This document shows positions 28,201 through 36,601 of a stretch of 64,000 nt of DNA, in pieces (the first letter of the stretch is position 1; the number at the start of each line of letters is the position of its first letter). The stretch is taken from the NCBI RefSeq assembly GCF_001269885.1, contig NZ_LHVH01000016.1, forward strand, positions 113,494-177,493. Reading direction: 5' to 3'. The position numbers and the translations under genes were made by a program. The stretch is from Pseudomonas kilonensis (GTDB lineage Bacteria > Pseudomonadota > Gammaproteobacteria > Pseudomonadales > Pseudomonadaceae). The notes under the pieces were generated by a model, which searched no databases, was not told the DNA's origin, and saw only the letters and a program-made list of their open reading frames with translations.

Positions 28201-31200
28201 GCATCTCAAGCTCGGTGCGGGCCAGGATCACCTGGCTCGGCCCTTGAGCCTCGCCTATGAACCCGGTGCGCAGCACTTCGTGCTGATCGACCACAGCCTG
28301 CAGGGCCGCACGTAGCTCGGCGATATGCAACTCGCCGGTCAAGCGCACGGCACCGGCCAGGTTATAGGCGGGACTTTGGGGATCCAGTTGCTGCAGAAAC
28401 CACAGGCGCTGCTGGGCAAACGAAAGCGGCAGCTTTTCAGGGCGCGGCAACAGCGTTGGCGACGACTTGACCGTGCCGGCCCGGCTTTCCAGCCAATCGG
28501 CCATGGCGGCGATGGTCGGGCGCTCGAACACCACGCGCAGAGGCAAATCCTTGCCACTGAGCTTGCCGATCAGGCCAATCAGTTGAGTGGCCAGCAGCGA
28601 GTGACCGCCAAGCTCGAAGAAATTGTCCTCGACCCCGACCTGACCGAGCCCCAGCACGCTTTGCCAAGCCTCGACCAGTTGGCCTTGCAGCTCGCTGCTG
28701 GGCGCGACATAGCGGGCCTGACTTTGCGCGGCGAAATCCGGCGCGGGCAAGGACTTGCGGTCGATCTTGCCATTGCCATTGAGTGGAAAGCGCTCCAGAA
28801 ACACAAAAGCGCCCGGGGTCATGTACGGCGGCAGGTTACCCAGAACATGCTCGCGCAGGGCCTCGATGCTTGCCTGTGCATCCGCCACCACATAAGCCAC
28901 CAGGACCTTGGAACGTTGCTGGTCATCACGAGCCACCACCACGGCTTCCCGTACGCCGGGGTAACGGGTCAGGCAGGCTTCGATCTCGTCCAGTTCAATA
29001 CGGTGCCCGCGGATCTTGACTTGGTGGTCGGTACGGCCGACGTATTCAAGATCACCATTGGGCAGGAAGCGCGCCAGGTCGCCAGTGCGATAGAGACGGG
29101 AACCGTCGTTGGCAATCGGGTCCGGCAGGAACACCGCCGCCGTGCGCGCCGGATCGGCCATATAGCCGCGCCCGACGCCCACCCCGGCAACGAAGATTTC
29201 CCCGACCGCTCCGGCCGGTATCGGCTGCAGGTCGGCATTGAGCAGGTACAAACGATTGTTCAATGTGGCGCGACCGATCGGCACATTGGTGCGCTGCTCA
29301 GGCAAACGTTCGAGCAACGGATGAAAAGCCACGTCATCGGAGCATTCGGCCGGCCCATAGGCGTTCATCAACGGGATGGCGGGATAACGCTCGAACCAGC
29401 GACGCGCCAACGCCGGCGGCAACGCCTCGCCGGTGGCCAGCACCCAGCGCAGGGACGAACGCTCGAGCCCCGCATCGAGCAGGCTCTGCATCAACGACGG
29501 CACGGCCTCAAGGATACTGATGCCGTGCCGTTCAATGGCTGAAGCCAGCGCCTCAGGATCCTGCACGACGCAATCGCCGAGGATCACGGTGCGCGCCCCC
29601 AGCACCAGGCCGGCGAGGGTTTGCCAGACGGAAATGTCGAAGCACTGCGGCGCGGTCTGGGCGATCACGTCGGTCGCATCGAGCCCCAGCCCCGGCAGTT
29701 TGCCGAGGATGTTATTGAGCATGCCCGCATGCGCCACCATGGCCCCTTTTGGGGTGCCGGTGGAACCGGAAGTGAAGATGCAATAGGCCAACGAGCGGTC
29801 GTGAACGGGGATGTTCAACTCGTCATCGCTGTAGCTGCCCAACACCGCCGGATCGTAGAGCACCGATTGGGGACGCTGCTCGAGGTAGTCCAAAGCCTCC
29901 ATCGCCAGCTCGCCCTGCCCTGCACTGTGAATCAGCAGTGGCGTGCGACTCTGGCGCAGGACCTGCGCCAGCCGCTGAGGCGGGTTGCGGGGGTCGAGCG
30001 GCAGCCAACCGGCGCCGGCCTTGAGGGTGGCGACAATCATCACCACCAGGTCCAGGCCTCGCTCGTCGAACACCGCGACCAAATCGTCGGACTTGACCCC
30101 CTGCGCCCGCAAGTGTCGGGCCAGACGGTTGGCGGCGCGGTTCAACTGGTCGAAGGTCAGGCTTTGCTCGCCGTGAACCATGGCAATGCGCTCGGGCGTC
30201 TGGCGAACCTGTTGCTCAAACCGCTCGATGTACAGCGGTTGCAGCAGTTGTTCATCGGCCGCCAGACCACCCCCGGCCCAAACCTGATGCTGGTGGGCAA
30301 TCTCACGCTCATCGAGCATCGCCAAGTGGTGCAAAGGGGTCTCGGCGTTCGTGTGCAGGGCATCACCGATGTTCAGCAACAAGGTGCGGAAGTGGCGCAG
30401 CATCTGCTCGACTTCTTCGCGCAGGAACCAGTCGGTCTGGTAGGTCAGTTGCAAATGCAGACGCTCACCCGGAACGATCACCACCGTGATGGGATAGTTC
30501 GTATGGGTGCGGTTGGCCATGTCGCTGATCAGGTAGTCCAGTTGCCCCTGGCGCAAGTCGGCGGCAATGGGTGCGTTCTCGAAGACAAACAGGCTCTGGA
30601 ACAAATCCTGACGCTGTACTTCGCTCCAGCGCTGGATCTCGGCCAGGGACACACTCTCGTGCTCGCGCAGGCTCAGGTTCTCGGTCTGCAAGGCCTTCAG
30701 CCATGGGCGCAGCGCGTCATCCGGGCGCCAACGCCAGCGCAGCGGCAAACTGTTGATGAACAGACCAACGATGTTTTCCATGCCTTGCAGGTGCACCGGG
30801 CGACCGGCGACAGTGATACCGAACACCAGGTCGCGATCACCGCTGTAACGCGCCAGCAGCAAAGCCCAGGCCCCCTGCACCAGCGTATTGAGGGTGATGC
30901 CGTGTTGGGCCGCCGCGCTTTGCAAGGCCTGGGTCTGCTGGACATCCAGAAGTTCGACGCAGTCTTCAACGGGCTCGGCGGCGTCCTGAATACGGCCAAC
31001 ATGGCCGAAGCCAAATTCATTGGGCGTGTCAAAGCCGGCCAGGCGTTGTTGCCAGAACGCCTGATGATCTTCCGGTTTCTGCGTTTCCAGCCAGCGAATG
31101 AAATCACGGTACGGACGCGGCGCCGGCAAATTCAGGCGGCGACCTTCCTGGGCGGCGCGGTAGCCGTTGAGGAAGTCCATCATGATGATCGAGAAGCACC

Positions 31201-31669
31201 AGGCATCCATCAGGATGTGGTGATAGCTGCGCACGAACTGGTAGGTGTCGGGTGCCAGCTTGTACAGCCTGACCCGCATCAGGGGCGCCTTGGTAAAATC
31301 CAGTCCCTGGGCGCGTTCCTCGCTGAGCAATTGCTCCAGGCGATCCTGCTGCTCACCTTCGCTTAGATGCGACCAGTCCTCATAGGTGATCGGCAATTCG
31401 ACCTGCTTGTGCACGACCTGCATCGGTCGTTTCTGCTGCTTCCAGACAAAGGAGGTGCGCAGCAATTCATGGCGCTCCACCACCTGCGCCCAGGCCTGAC
31501 GAAAAGCGGCCAGATCGAGATTGGGCATGACCATGACATGACGGTATTGCAGCAGGTACATACCCTTGCCCGGGTGCAGCAGGCTATGAAACAGCAGCCC
31601 CTGCTGCATGGGAGCCAGCGGGTAAATCGCTTCGATATTGCGCGAAAGTGCTTTGACCTTGTCGTTCAT
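22205..31669 (-). CDS. NRPS subunit 2: three C-A-T modules (Dab-like, X, X)
   Basis: The product is 3154 residues from the ATG at 31669, which sits just before the first C domain; a TTG at 31708 would add 13 residues. Module 1: C with LAPMQQGLLFHSL and HHILMDAW, fitting a D-L condensation domain after the epimerase of subunit 1; A code D-I-W-E-L-T-A-D-D-K resembles diaminobutyrate codes. Module 2: C (HHIVADGWS), A code D-I-V-Q-V-G-G-V-Y-K, unassigned. Module 3: C (HHIIADARS), A code D-M-S-Q-L-G-A-V-W-K, unassigned but near Gly-type. Each module ends in one GGHSL-type T domain. The acidic C-terminal helix (DEALDEMQRLLSEMEE) is probably a docking element for subunit 3. It adds residues 2-4. The specificities are my manual readings. 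Confidence 0.92.
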   Translation of the reverse strand: MNDKVKALSRNIEAIYPLAPMQQGLLFHSLLHPGKGMYLLQYRHVMVMPNLDLAAFRQAWAQVVERHELLRTSFVWKQQKRPMQVVHKQVELPITYEDWSHLSEGEQQDRLEQLLSEERAQGLDFTKAPLMRVRLYKLAPDTYQFVRSYHHILMDAWCFSIIMMDFLNGYRAAQEGRRLNLPAPRPYRDFIRWLETQKPEDHQAFWQQRLAGFDTPNEFGFGHVGRIQDAAEPVEDCVELLDVQQTQALQSAAAQHGITLNTLVQGAWALLLARYSGDRDLVFGITVAGRPVHLQGMENIVGLFINSLPLRWRWRPDDALRPWLKALQTENLSLREHESVSLAEIQRWSEVQRQDLFQSLFVFENAPIAADLRQGQLDYLISDMANRTHTNYPITVVIVPGERLHLQLTYQTDWFLREEVEQMLRHFRTLLLNIGDALHTNAETPLHHLAMLDEREIAHQHQVWAGGGLAADEQLLQPLYIERFEQQVRQTPERIAMVHGEQSLTFDQLNRAANRLARHLRAQGVKSDDLVAVFDERGLDLVVMIVATLKAGAGWLPLDPRNPPQRLAQVLRQSRTPLLIHSAGQGELAMEALDYLEQRPQSVLYDPAVLGSYSDDELNIPVHDRSLAYCIFTSGSTGTPKGAMVAHAGMLNNILGKLPGLGLDATDVIAQTAPQCFDISVWQTLAGLVLGARTVILGDCVVQDPEALASAIERHGISILEAVPSLMQSLLDAGLERSSLRWVLATGEALPPALARRWFERYPAIPLMNAYGPAECSDDVAFHPLLERLPEQRTNVPIGRATLNNRLYLLNADLQPIPAGAVGEIFVAGVGVGRGYMADPARTAAVFLPDPIANDGSRLYRTGDLARFLPNGDLEYVGRTDHQVKIRGHRIELDEIEACLTRYPGVREAVVVARDDQQRSKVLVAYVVADAQASIEALREHVLGNLPPYMTPGAFVFLERFPLNGNGKIDRKSLPAPDFAAQSQARYVAPSSELQGQLVEAWQSVLGLGQVGVEDNFFELGGHSLLATQLIGLIGKLSGKDLPLRVVFERPTIAAMADWLESRAGTVKSSPTLLPRPEKLPLSFAQQRLWFLQQLDPQSPAYNLAGAVRLTGELHIAELRAALQAVVDQHEVLRTGFIGEAQGPSQVILARTELEMPLIEVQSEEALHDLLRQDAMTPFSLETAPLLRARLYRLAPDAFVLSLNCHHIVADGWSLQLIIDGVCKQYRNLRQGLVTEQSASSMQYADYALWQRQWMTSKACEQELAYWREQLAGELPVLELAADFPRPAQATQAGGRVERRLPEALTTRLRAFSAGHGWSNFIPMLTAFQLLLRSRSGADDILVGVPVANRHHGVLQPLVGCFVNTLVYRKKLSGERSLLQLMTELQALSVSVQSHQDLPFDYLIEQLGVVRQVSYNPLFQAMFNYFPGNALERFELTDVIAEPLDNRPDSAMCDLHLDVRDSEHGISLSLQYSSDLFREQTVQAMAEQYLALLDALLEQPGQALGELAWQPAERGLARIEGHGVAGHQDILQAFAHQVARQPDAVAVLAGNERLSYGELDQAAERLAAALQAHGVGIEDRVALSLPRDARLPMAMLAILKAGAAYVPLAEDTPPERGRYILEAAQPKLCLGTVASLAVLAQWNSGVPLLDIDAMSAADRYKAPVLVAEQLAYVLYTSGSTGQPKGVAISRGNLMNLMLAVDQVLPMTARDRVLALTTATFDIAIVELLLPLAHGASILLADREQARDPQAIDQLLMTGQPTVMQATPATWRMLVAHTSRSWQGVRAVSGGEALPCALAEAIEGRGARVINGYGPTEATVYSTFEVRNGGEAGVEVPIGQPVANTAAYVLDADLQPVPAGVPGELYLAGANLGRGYFAAARLTAAAFLPDPFMPGARMYRTGDRVRRNNSGGLDYLGRLDFQVKLRGFRIELGEIEALLARIPGVREAAVVLLGGGETASLVAYYAGDALDEAMLRETLGAQLPDYMLPSQFVRLDTLPLSPSGKVDRKALPAPVQRDRQSGGLSGEWEQALAKLWEELLGCTDVGADDNFFALGGHSLLAARLVARMAEQHGRRLPLRTVFEQPVLRDLAAQLAATSIEAEDVLRHFEEPLAPLHFTQQRLWFLDRLQGDTQAYHLSLALRLEGALQPSLLEQALTQLISRQHSLRTVFSETPEGARQQVEALTALPVSFEPLEIDAHSPFFAQKLSQEAQRPFDLSAPPLWRVRVYQGQHLSVLQVTLHHIIADARSLEIFFNELQLIYQALLEGGSACLPPLPLQFSDIAASWQSPSGQARIESQLEYWRRTLAGEPPVLNLPTDKPRPAQQGYNGQRLRFSLPARLVKELRETAQQHGLTAFAPLLAAWKTLLARHSGQREIWIGLPVAHRHQAHTDNLIGYFATTQVLRSHIDAQQSVEQFWQQLQATHLAAQQHGDVPFERLVEALQVRRDLSHTPLFQALFNLIQRDVAVKDEHHFAGLPVQRLDVESDSALVDIGLHIEQYGDDWQCVLEYNTDLFLARTAQRYADEYLYLLEGMLKNSQARLWDIDLANADHALAQRPWNQAAEALHGEADLIARFERQVTLTPQALAVDCQDQQLSYAQLNALSNRLAHWLRAQGVGTDELIAVCLSRGPWLLPTLLAIHKAGAAYLPLDPQHPADRLRFIIEHARPALVLSESQCGDALSGVDNVWLDQLSLEACSADNLVLAVNPQQRAYVIYTSGSTGTPKGVQVTRENLSNLLAGLDRQLPLSAADVWLASTTYAFDMCKSELFLPLVNGAAILLARREQVVDGHQLFALLRRATVFQATPAGWQILLETGQADWPPVRGLIGGEAVPGELVTELRSRGVVLINAYGPTETTVWSTTQALQEVPSGVADIGSPLLNTRCYVLDEMLRPVPLGTTAELYIAGAGVTRGYQHAAAATAAVYLPDPYASEPGSRMYRTGDLVRRRGDGRLAYVGRSDFQVKVRGFRIEPGEIESLVRRYPGVEEAVVMIDPRSQSLFAWLQATSPVDQVALRRHLEGLLPGYMVPAGFIEVQRFALNANGKIDRKALPAPQPIAVQGVAPRNELEQQLADIWQSLLEVPQVGVFNSFFELGGHSLLAMRLMTQIESRFGIRIELRSLFHNPTIAGLAEQIEKPQGPSTDEALDEMQRLLSEMEE

Positions 31670-31714
31670 GCTGACGGTATCCGAACCTGTAATGTAGGGG
31701 GGGCGCAATAGATG

Positions 31715-34700
31715 TCACTGCTCGAGTTGTTCGAGCAGCCCCAGGAATTCATCGTCGGACAAGCCGGAGTCGGCGAAGTCCGAAGCCGTGGCGCGACCGG
31801 CCGTGGGGGCCAGGCAGTGCTCCAGCAAGGCCGCAATGCGCTGCTGGAACTGCTGCGCCAACTCGCGGACCAACGCTGGCTCGTGGACCTGCGGGGCATA
31901 ACGCCATTCGATATGCAGCCGACCTTCGTTCACCAGCGCGGTGACATCCAGCAAGTGCGTGCGGCGGGTGCTGTCGGCGCGCATGCCTGGGCAGATCGGC
32001 CGAGCCAATCGCCAAAGGCTGGACGCATCGAGCCATTGGTCGACCCGCCCCAGGTAGTTGAAGGTCAGCAGCGAGGCCGCCCCCAGGCCATGGGCCGGGT
32101 CGAGGCGCAGCAGTCCGTAACCCATGCCTTGTTCAGGTACGCGGCGCAGGGCTTCCTTGGCGGCGATGATCGAGTGTTCGCAATCCCATGAAGTGTCGAC
32201 GGCCAGCGGATAGCGGCTGGTATGCCAACCAATCGAGCGGGACAGATCGGGGCTCTGCTCCCAACCGCTGCGACCGTGGCTTTCCAATTCAAGGGTGACG
32301 CGCTCCCGCCCCTGCCACTGGCCGATGGTCCCGGCCAGCGCGGCCACCAACAGATCCTGGACCTGGGTGCCGTACGCCCCATGACAATCGCCCAGTAACA
32401 ACTGCGTCTGCTCAACCGACAATTGCGTGTCCAGCGTCCGGCTCTCACCGTACAAGCTGACCTGTTCAGGTACGACGCCCTCGGCGGCCAGCTGCTCGTG
32501 CCAGAAATCCACCTGCGCCACTACATCAGGCTCACCGCGGTGGCGCTGCAAAGCTTCGCTCCACACATGGAAACCTGCCGTGACGGCGGGCAGAACCACG
32601 TCCGGGTGCAGGTACAGGCCTTCCAACTCTTGCAGCAGCACCTGCCACGACACCGCATCGACCAACAGGTGATGGGCCGTGCAAAGCAATTCCCGGCTGT
32701 GGGGGAAGTACACCCAGCGGATCAAAGGGGCCTGGGCCAGGTTCCAACCCTGCTGCGAGCGTTGCAGCAGGGCTTCGCTCAAGGGTTCTTCCACAACCTG
32801 GAACAGCGCTTTGACCTGTTCCTGGGAAAAGCGCTGATAGCGTTGTTGCCAGCCCTGCGCCGATGCTTCAAAGGTCAGGCGCAAGCTGGCGTGGCGCTCA
32901 AGCAACGCGCCCAGGGCCTGGGTAAACCGCTCCTGATCCAGTGGCTCGTCCAAAGCCAGCAACAGCGACTGGTTCCAGTGTTCGGCCAGGTTTTGCTGCT
33001 GGGCAAAGAACCAATCCTGGATCGGCGTCAAGGCGAAAGCCGTGGTGAGCTCTGGCCCGTCGCTGACGGGCAGCGCAGTCATTGCGCCAAGGTCCACCAC
33101 CTGCTCGGCCCAGCCGCGCACGGTGGGATATTCGAAGATCTGCTTGGGCTTGAGCTGCAGGCCCTGTTGCTTGGCCCGGGCGATGATCTGCAAACTCAGA
33201 ATCGAGTCGCCGCCGACCGAGAAGAAATTGTCGTCTACCCGCAGATCCGGGTTATTGAGAATTTCCCGGGCGATTTCGAGAAGGCGTTGTTCGAGGGTCC
33301 GCTGTGGTGTCTGCACCACCCGGGCCAAGGCTCGCACGCTTTGCTCGGCAAACAACTGCTTGGGTGTCATCAGAATCTGTTGCTGGCGTGCCAGGGCAAT
33401 GATTTGCAGGCCAAGAATGGAGTCGCCACCCAAGGCAAAGAAGTTGTCATCAGGCCCCACCTCGGGGTTGCCGAGCATCGCTCGCCAGATGTCCAGCAAC
33501 GCGGTTTCCACGGTACTCAAGGGCTGATCGCCCAACGGCTCTGCCCCCTGCAGCGGCGCCGTCGTTTGCTCAGCCAGGCGCAACAATGCCTGACGATCCA
33601 CTTTGCCGTTGGGCAGCAAGGCGAAGCCGTCGAGACAATACCACTGAGTCGGTTGCATGTAGTCCGGCAATTGCCCTTGCAGCGCCGTCTGGATTTCGGC
33701 CAGTGCGGCCGACGGCGCGACCAGGAAGGCTACCAGTCGATTGCCCGACAACGGCGTGGGGCTATTGAGCACCCTGACATCGCTGACATGAGGCATGGCG
33801 CGTAACTGTGCCGCGACTTCCGCCGGCTCCACCCGGTAGCCCCTGATCTTGACCTGCTCATCGAGGCGACCGAGAAACTCCACCTGCCCCTGGTAATTGA
33901 GTCGCACGCGGTCACCCGTGCGATAACCGTGCTCACCAAAGCGTGCGTGATCGGCATCGGTGGCACTGAGATACCCCTGCGCGACGGTCGCCCCTTGAAC
34001 GTACAGTTCACCGCTGACGCCGATCGGCAACAGAGCGCCATCAGACGAGCGCACGCTGACCTGGACATTGGCCAGTGGCCGCCCCAACGGTGCGGCACCG
34101 CTGGCATCGACCTCATGGGTCAACACCCCGACGGTGGTTTCGCTGGGGCCATAGTGGTTGACGATGCGCAAATCCGCGCTCAAGGCACGCAAGCGTGTCA
34201 CCAACTCGTGGCTCAGGGCCTCGCCGCCCACCACCAGGCATCGACGCGGCAACAGCCGTTGCGGGTCTTTGGCGATCAACAAGGCGTTGAGGTGCGACGG
34301 CACGATTTTCAACAGGTCGACGGGCTGGTGTTCAAGCACGGCAGCCAGTTCCTCGGCGTCGAAGGCCAGCGCCTCGGCCAGCAGGCGCAGACAGCGGCCG
34401 CTCAGCAGCGCGCCGAACAAGGCTGTGTGACCCAGGTCGGTCGCACAACTGGCCAGACTCGCCAGACTCGCATCGGCCGGCAGATTCAGGCGTTCAAGGC
34501 AGCCGGTGACGTAATGAATCAGGTTGCCCTGGCTGACCTTCACGCCCTTTGGCCGGCCACTGGAGCCCGAGGTGTACACCACGTAGGCCGCAAGATCGGC
34601 CGCCAGGGCCGCTCGCAAAGGTGCCTCACTGGACACGTGCGCAGACGGCAACGCCAACCACCGAACCTGCTCAGGCAACCACTCGGGTCGCGCGCCCTCA

Positions 34701-36532
34701 CTGATCCACACCTTGGGCATTGCATCCTGACAGATAGCCTGCAAACGCGACGGCGGCCACTGCGGATCGAGGGCCAGGTAGGTCGCGCCACACTGCCAGG
34801 TTGCGAGCATATGCATCACCAACTCACGACTGCGCGGCAGGCACAAGGCAATGCGTTCACCGGCCAGGCTCAAAGCCTCCTGCAAGCGTTCGCCGCGGGC
34901 GACCACAGCACGTCCCAGCTCGGCATAGCTGAGCGTACCCTGCTCATCCTGAAGAGCAATCGACTGGGGCTTGCGCTCACACTGCCCAGTGAACGCCTGC
35001 CAGGCGTTGCTGACGGCGACCGACGCATCCTCCCCGCCCAGGAATGACTGCTGCTCGGGCACCAACCACTCGAGCTCGGCAAACGGCCTTTTGGGCTGTT
35101 CGATCGCCGCGAGTGCCAAGGCGACGAACTGATCCCGATAGCGCTCAATCGTTTCATGGCGGTACAACGCCTTGCTGTAACGCCAGCGGCAGAGGAACCC
35201 CTCCTCTTCGTCGATGATCACCATGTTCAGTTCGTGGGCCGCGCCTCGCTGCTCCGACAGCAAGCGGTCGACGTACTGCTCGAAAGGCGCGATGCGTTCC
35301 TTGTTCAGCGTGAACATATGCTGGAACAGCGGCGCCCTGCCCACCTGGCGCGGCAGATCCAACTGTTTGACCAGGCGCGAGAATGGGTAGTGGCGGTGCT
35401 GCAGGGCTTGCTTGACGGTGGCATCTACCTGCCTGGCCCAGTCGCCGCTGGACAGATCCCGACGCAGACGGCAGCGAATCGGCAGCGGATTGACCAGGTA
35501 GCCCGGCAGATTGACGTGCTCGCGTCGCAAGCGCCAACCGCTGGGCGTTCCCAGGACGAAATCGTCTTGGCCTGACAGTACGCCGAGAAATTGCTGGAAC
35601 AGTGAGAACCACAGCACATACGGCGTCACTCCCACCTCTCGGGCTACGGTGCGAAACCGTGCCGTGGTGGCCGGATCGAAGCGCACCGACAACTCCCCAC
35701 CTTTGAATGCCTGATTGCTGCCGTAGGGAAAATCCGTCGGCAACTCCAGCGTCGGGGCTTCGGCCAGTTGGGCCTGCCACCAGGCCAGTTCCACGGGCTC
35801 GGCCGCTTCACTGCGGATATGCAGATCACTGCAGTAGTTGCGATAGGCGTCGGGATTCACGGCGGACAGCGGTTGATCGTTGATCAACGCGAACAGCTCA
35901 TTGAGCACAATGTAGAACGTGGCCAGATCCGCCGCGATGTGATGAATCACCAATAGCACGGTGTGCTCGACATGGCCGTCGCGTGCGTTGCTCAAAAGGA
36001 CGACCCGACTGACGTCACCCTCTTCCAGCTTGAAGGGAAGATCGGCCGATTCAGTGATACGTTGCTGCAACGTCTCTGCGCCCACGTCTTGCATGGCCAC
36101 ACACTGCAACGGCTGGACCCGCTCGCGGTGGCTCCACTGCAACAACTCGCCGTTGCGCTCGGCATAGGCCGTGCACAACATCGGATAGCGTTGCTGAACC
36201 GTCACCCAGGCGTCCTGCAGGCGTTGAGGCAAGTCTTGGGTAACGAACTGCGGCTTGATCCGTCCGGCATAGGCAATGTTATAGGCGCAGCTGTCAGGCT
36301 CCAGACGCTGAAGGAACCAGAGCGCCTGCTCGTTATCCGTCAGGGGCCGGGCAGCAAAATAATCGGGATGCAGTTGCAGCCACTGCAGAACTTCGGCGTC
36401 GCGTGCATGGAGCTCGGCATTGAGCTCATCATCCAGCGCACCCGGCGATCCGTGCGTAACGATCAATTGACCTTGGGCTATCGATAGGCGAATTCCACGC
36501 AGCCAGCAGCGATGCATCAGGCGATCGAGCAT
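31715..36532 (-). CDS. NRPS subunit 1: TubC-type docking - starter-like C - A(Asp) - T - T - E
   Basis: A 1605-residue initiating synthetase. Residues 1-55 resemble a TubC_N docking domain. A condensation domain follows with HHIAADLATF, in which the usual Gly after Asp is Leu, consistent with a lipo-initiating C domain. The A domain (SGSSGRPKG, NHYGPSET) reads D-L-T-K-V-G-H-V-G-K, i.e. aspartate. Two T domains (GGDSILGL and GGDSILSL) stand in tandem, then an epimerase (HHLLVDAVSW, near residues 1200-1600) that would deliver D-configured residue 1 to the D-L condensation domain of subunit 2. No fatty-acyl ligase is encoded nearby, so acyl-CoA from the general pool is the likely donor. The tandem T domains with the adjacent stand-alone hydroxylase suggest on-line beta-hydroxylation. 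Confidence 0.92.
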   Translation of the reverse strand: MLDRLMHRCWLRGIRLSIAQGQLIVTHGSPGALDDELNAELHARDAEVLQWLQLHPDYFAARPLTDNEQALWFLQRLEPDSCAYNIAYAGRIKPQFVTQDLPQRLQDAWVTVQQRYPMLCTAYAERNGELLQWSHRERVQPLQCVAMQDVGAETLQQRITESADLPFKLEEGDVSRVVLLSNARDGHVEHTVLLVIHHIAADLATFYIVLNELFALINDQPLSAVNPDAYRNYCSDLHIRSEAAEPVELAWWQAQLAEAPTLELPTDFPYGSNQAFKGGELSVRFDPATTARFRTVAREVGVTPYVLWFSLFQQFLGVLSGQDDFVLGTPSGWRLRREHVNLPGYLVNPLPIRCRLRRDLSSGDWARQVDATVKQALQHRHYPFSRLVKQLDLPRQVGRAPLFQHMFTLNKERIAPFEQYVDRLLSEQRGAAHELNMVIIDEEEGFLCRWRYSKALYRHETIERYRDQFVALALAAIEQPKRPFAELEWLVPEQQSFLGGEDASVAVSNAWQAFTGQCERKPQSIALQDEQGTLSYAELGRAVVARGERLQEALSLAGERIALCLPRSRELVMHMLATWQCGATYLALDPQWPPSRLQAICQDAMPKVWISEGARPEWLPEQVRWLALPSAHVSSEAPLRAALAADLAAYVVYTSGSSGRPKGVKVSQGNLIHYVTGCLERLNLPADASLASLASCATDLGHTALFGALLSGRCLRLLAEALAFDAEELAAVLEHQPVDLLKIVPSHLNALLIAKDPQRLLPRRCLVVGGEALSHELVTRLRALSADLRIVNHYGPSETTVGVLTHEVDASGAAPLGRPLANVQVSVRSSDGALLPIGVSGELYVQGATVAQGYLSATDADHARFGEHGYRTGDRVRLNYQGQVEFLGRLDEQVKIRGYRVEPAEVAAQLRAMPHVSDVRVLNSPTPLSGNRLVAFLVAPSAALAEIQTALQGQLPDYMQPTQWYCLDGFALLPNGKVDRQALLRLAEQTTAPLQGAEPLGDQPLSTVETALLDIWRAMLGNPEVGPDDNFFALGGDSILGLQIIALARQQQILMTPKQLFAEQSVRALARVVQTPQRTLEQRLLEIAREILNNPDLRVDDNFFSVGGDSILSLQIIARAKQQGLQLKPKQIFEYPTVRGWAEQVVDLGAMTALPVSDGPELTTAFALTPIQDWFFAQQQNLAEHWNQSLLLALDEPLDQERFTQALGALLERHASLRLTFEASAQGWQQRYQRFSQEQVKALFQVVEEPLSEALLQRSQQGWNLAQAPLIRWVYFPHSRELLCTAHHLLVDAVSWQVLLQELEGLYLHPDVVLPAVTAGFHVWSEALQRHRGEPDVVAQVDFWHEQLAAEGVVPEQVSLYGESRTLDTQLSVEQTQLLLGDCHGAYGTQVQDLLVAALAGTIGQWQGRERVTLELESHGRSGWEQSPDLSRSIGWHTSRYPLAVDTSWDCEHSIIAAKEALRRVPEQGMGYGLLRLDPAHGLGAASLLTFNYLGRVDQWLDASSLWRLARPICPGMRADSTRRTHLLDVTALVNEGRLHIEWRYAPQVHEPALVRELAQQFQQRIAALLEHCLAPTAGRATASDFADSGLSDDEFLGLLEQLEQ

Positions 36533-36601
36533 TTGATGTCCTTGAATGTACTTGTTCGAAATAGGCCGCCCAGTGCGACGGCTTTCTGAAAGTGGGGGCG
36601 A

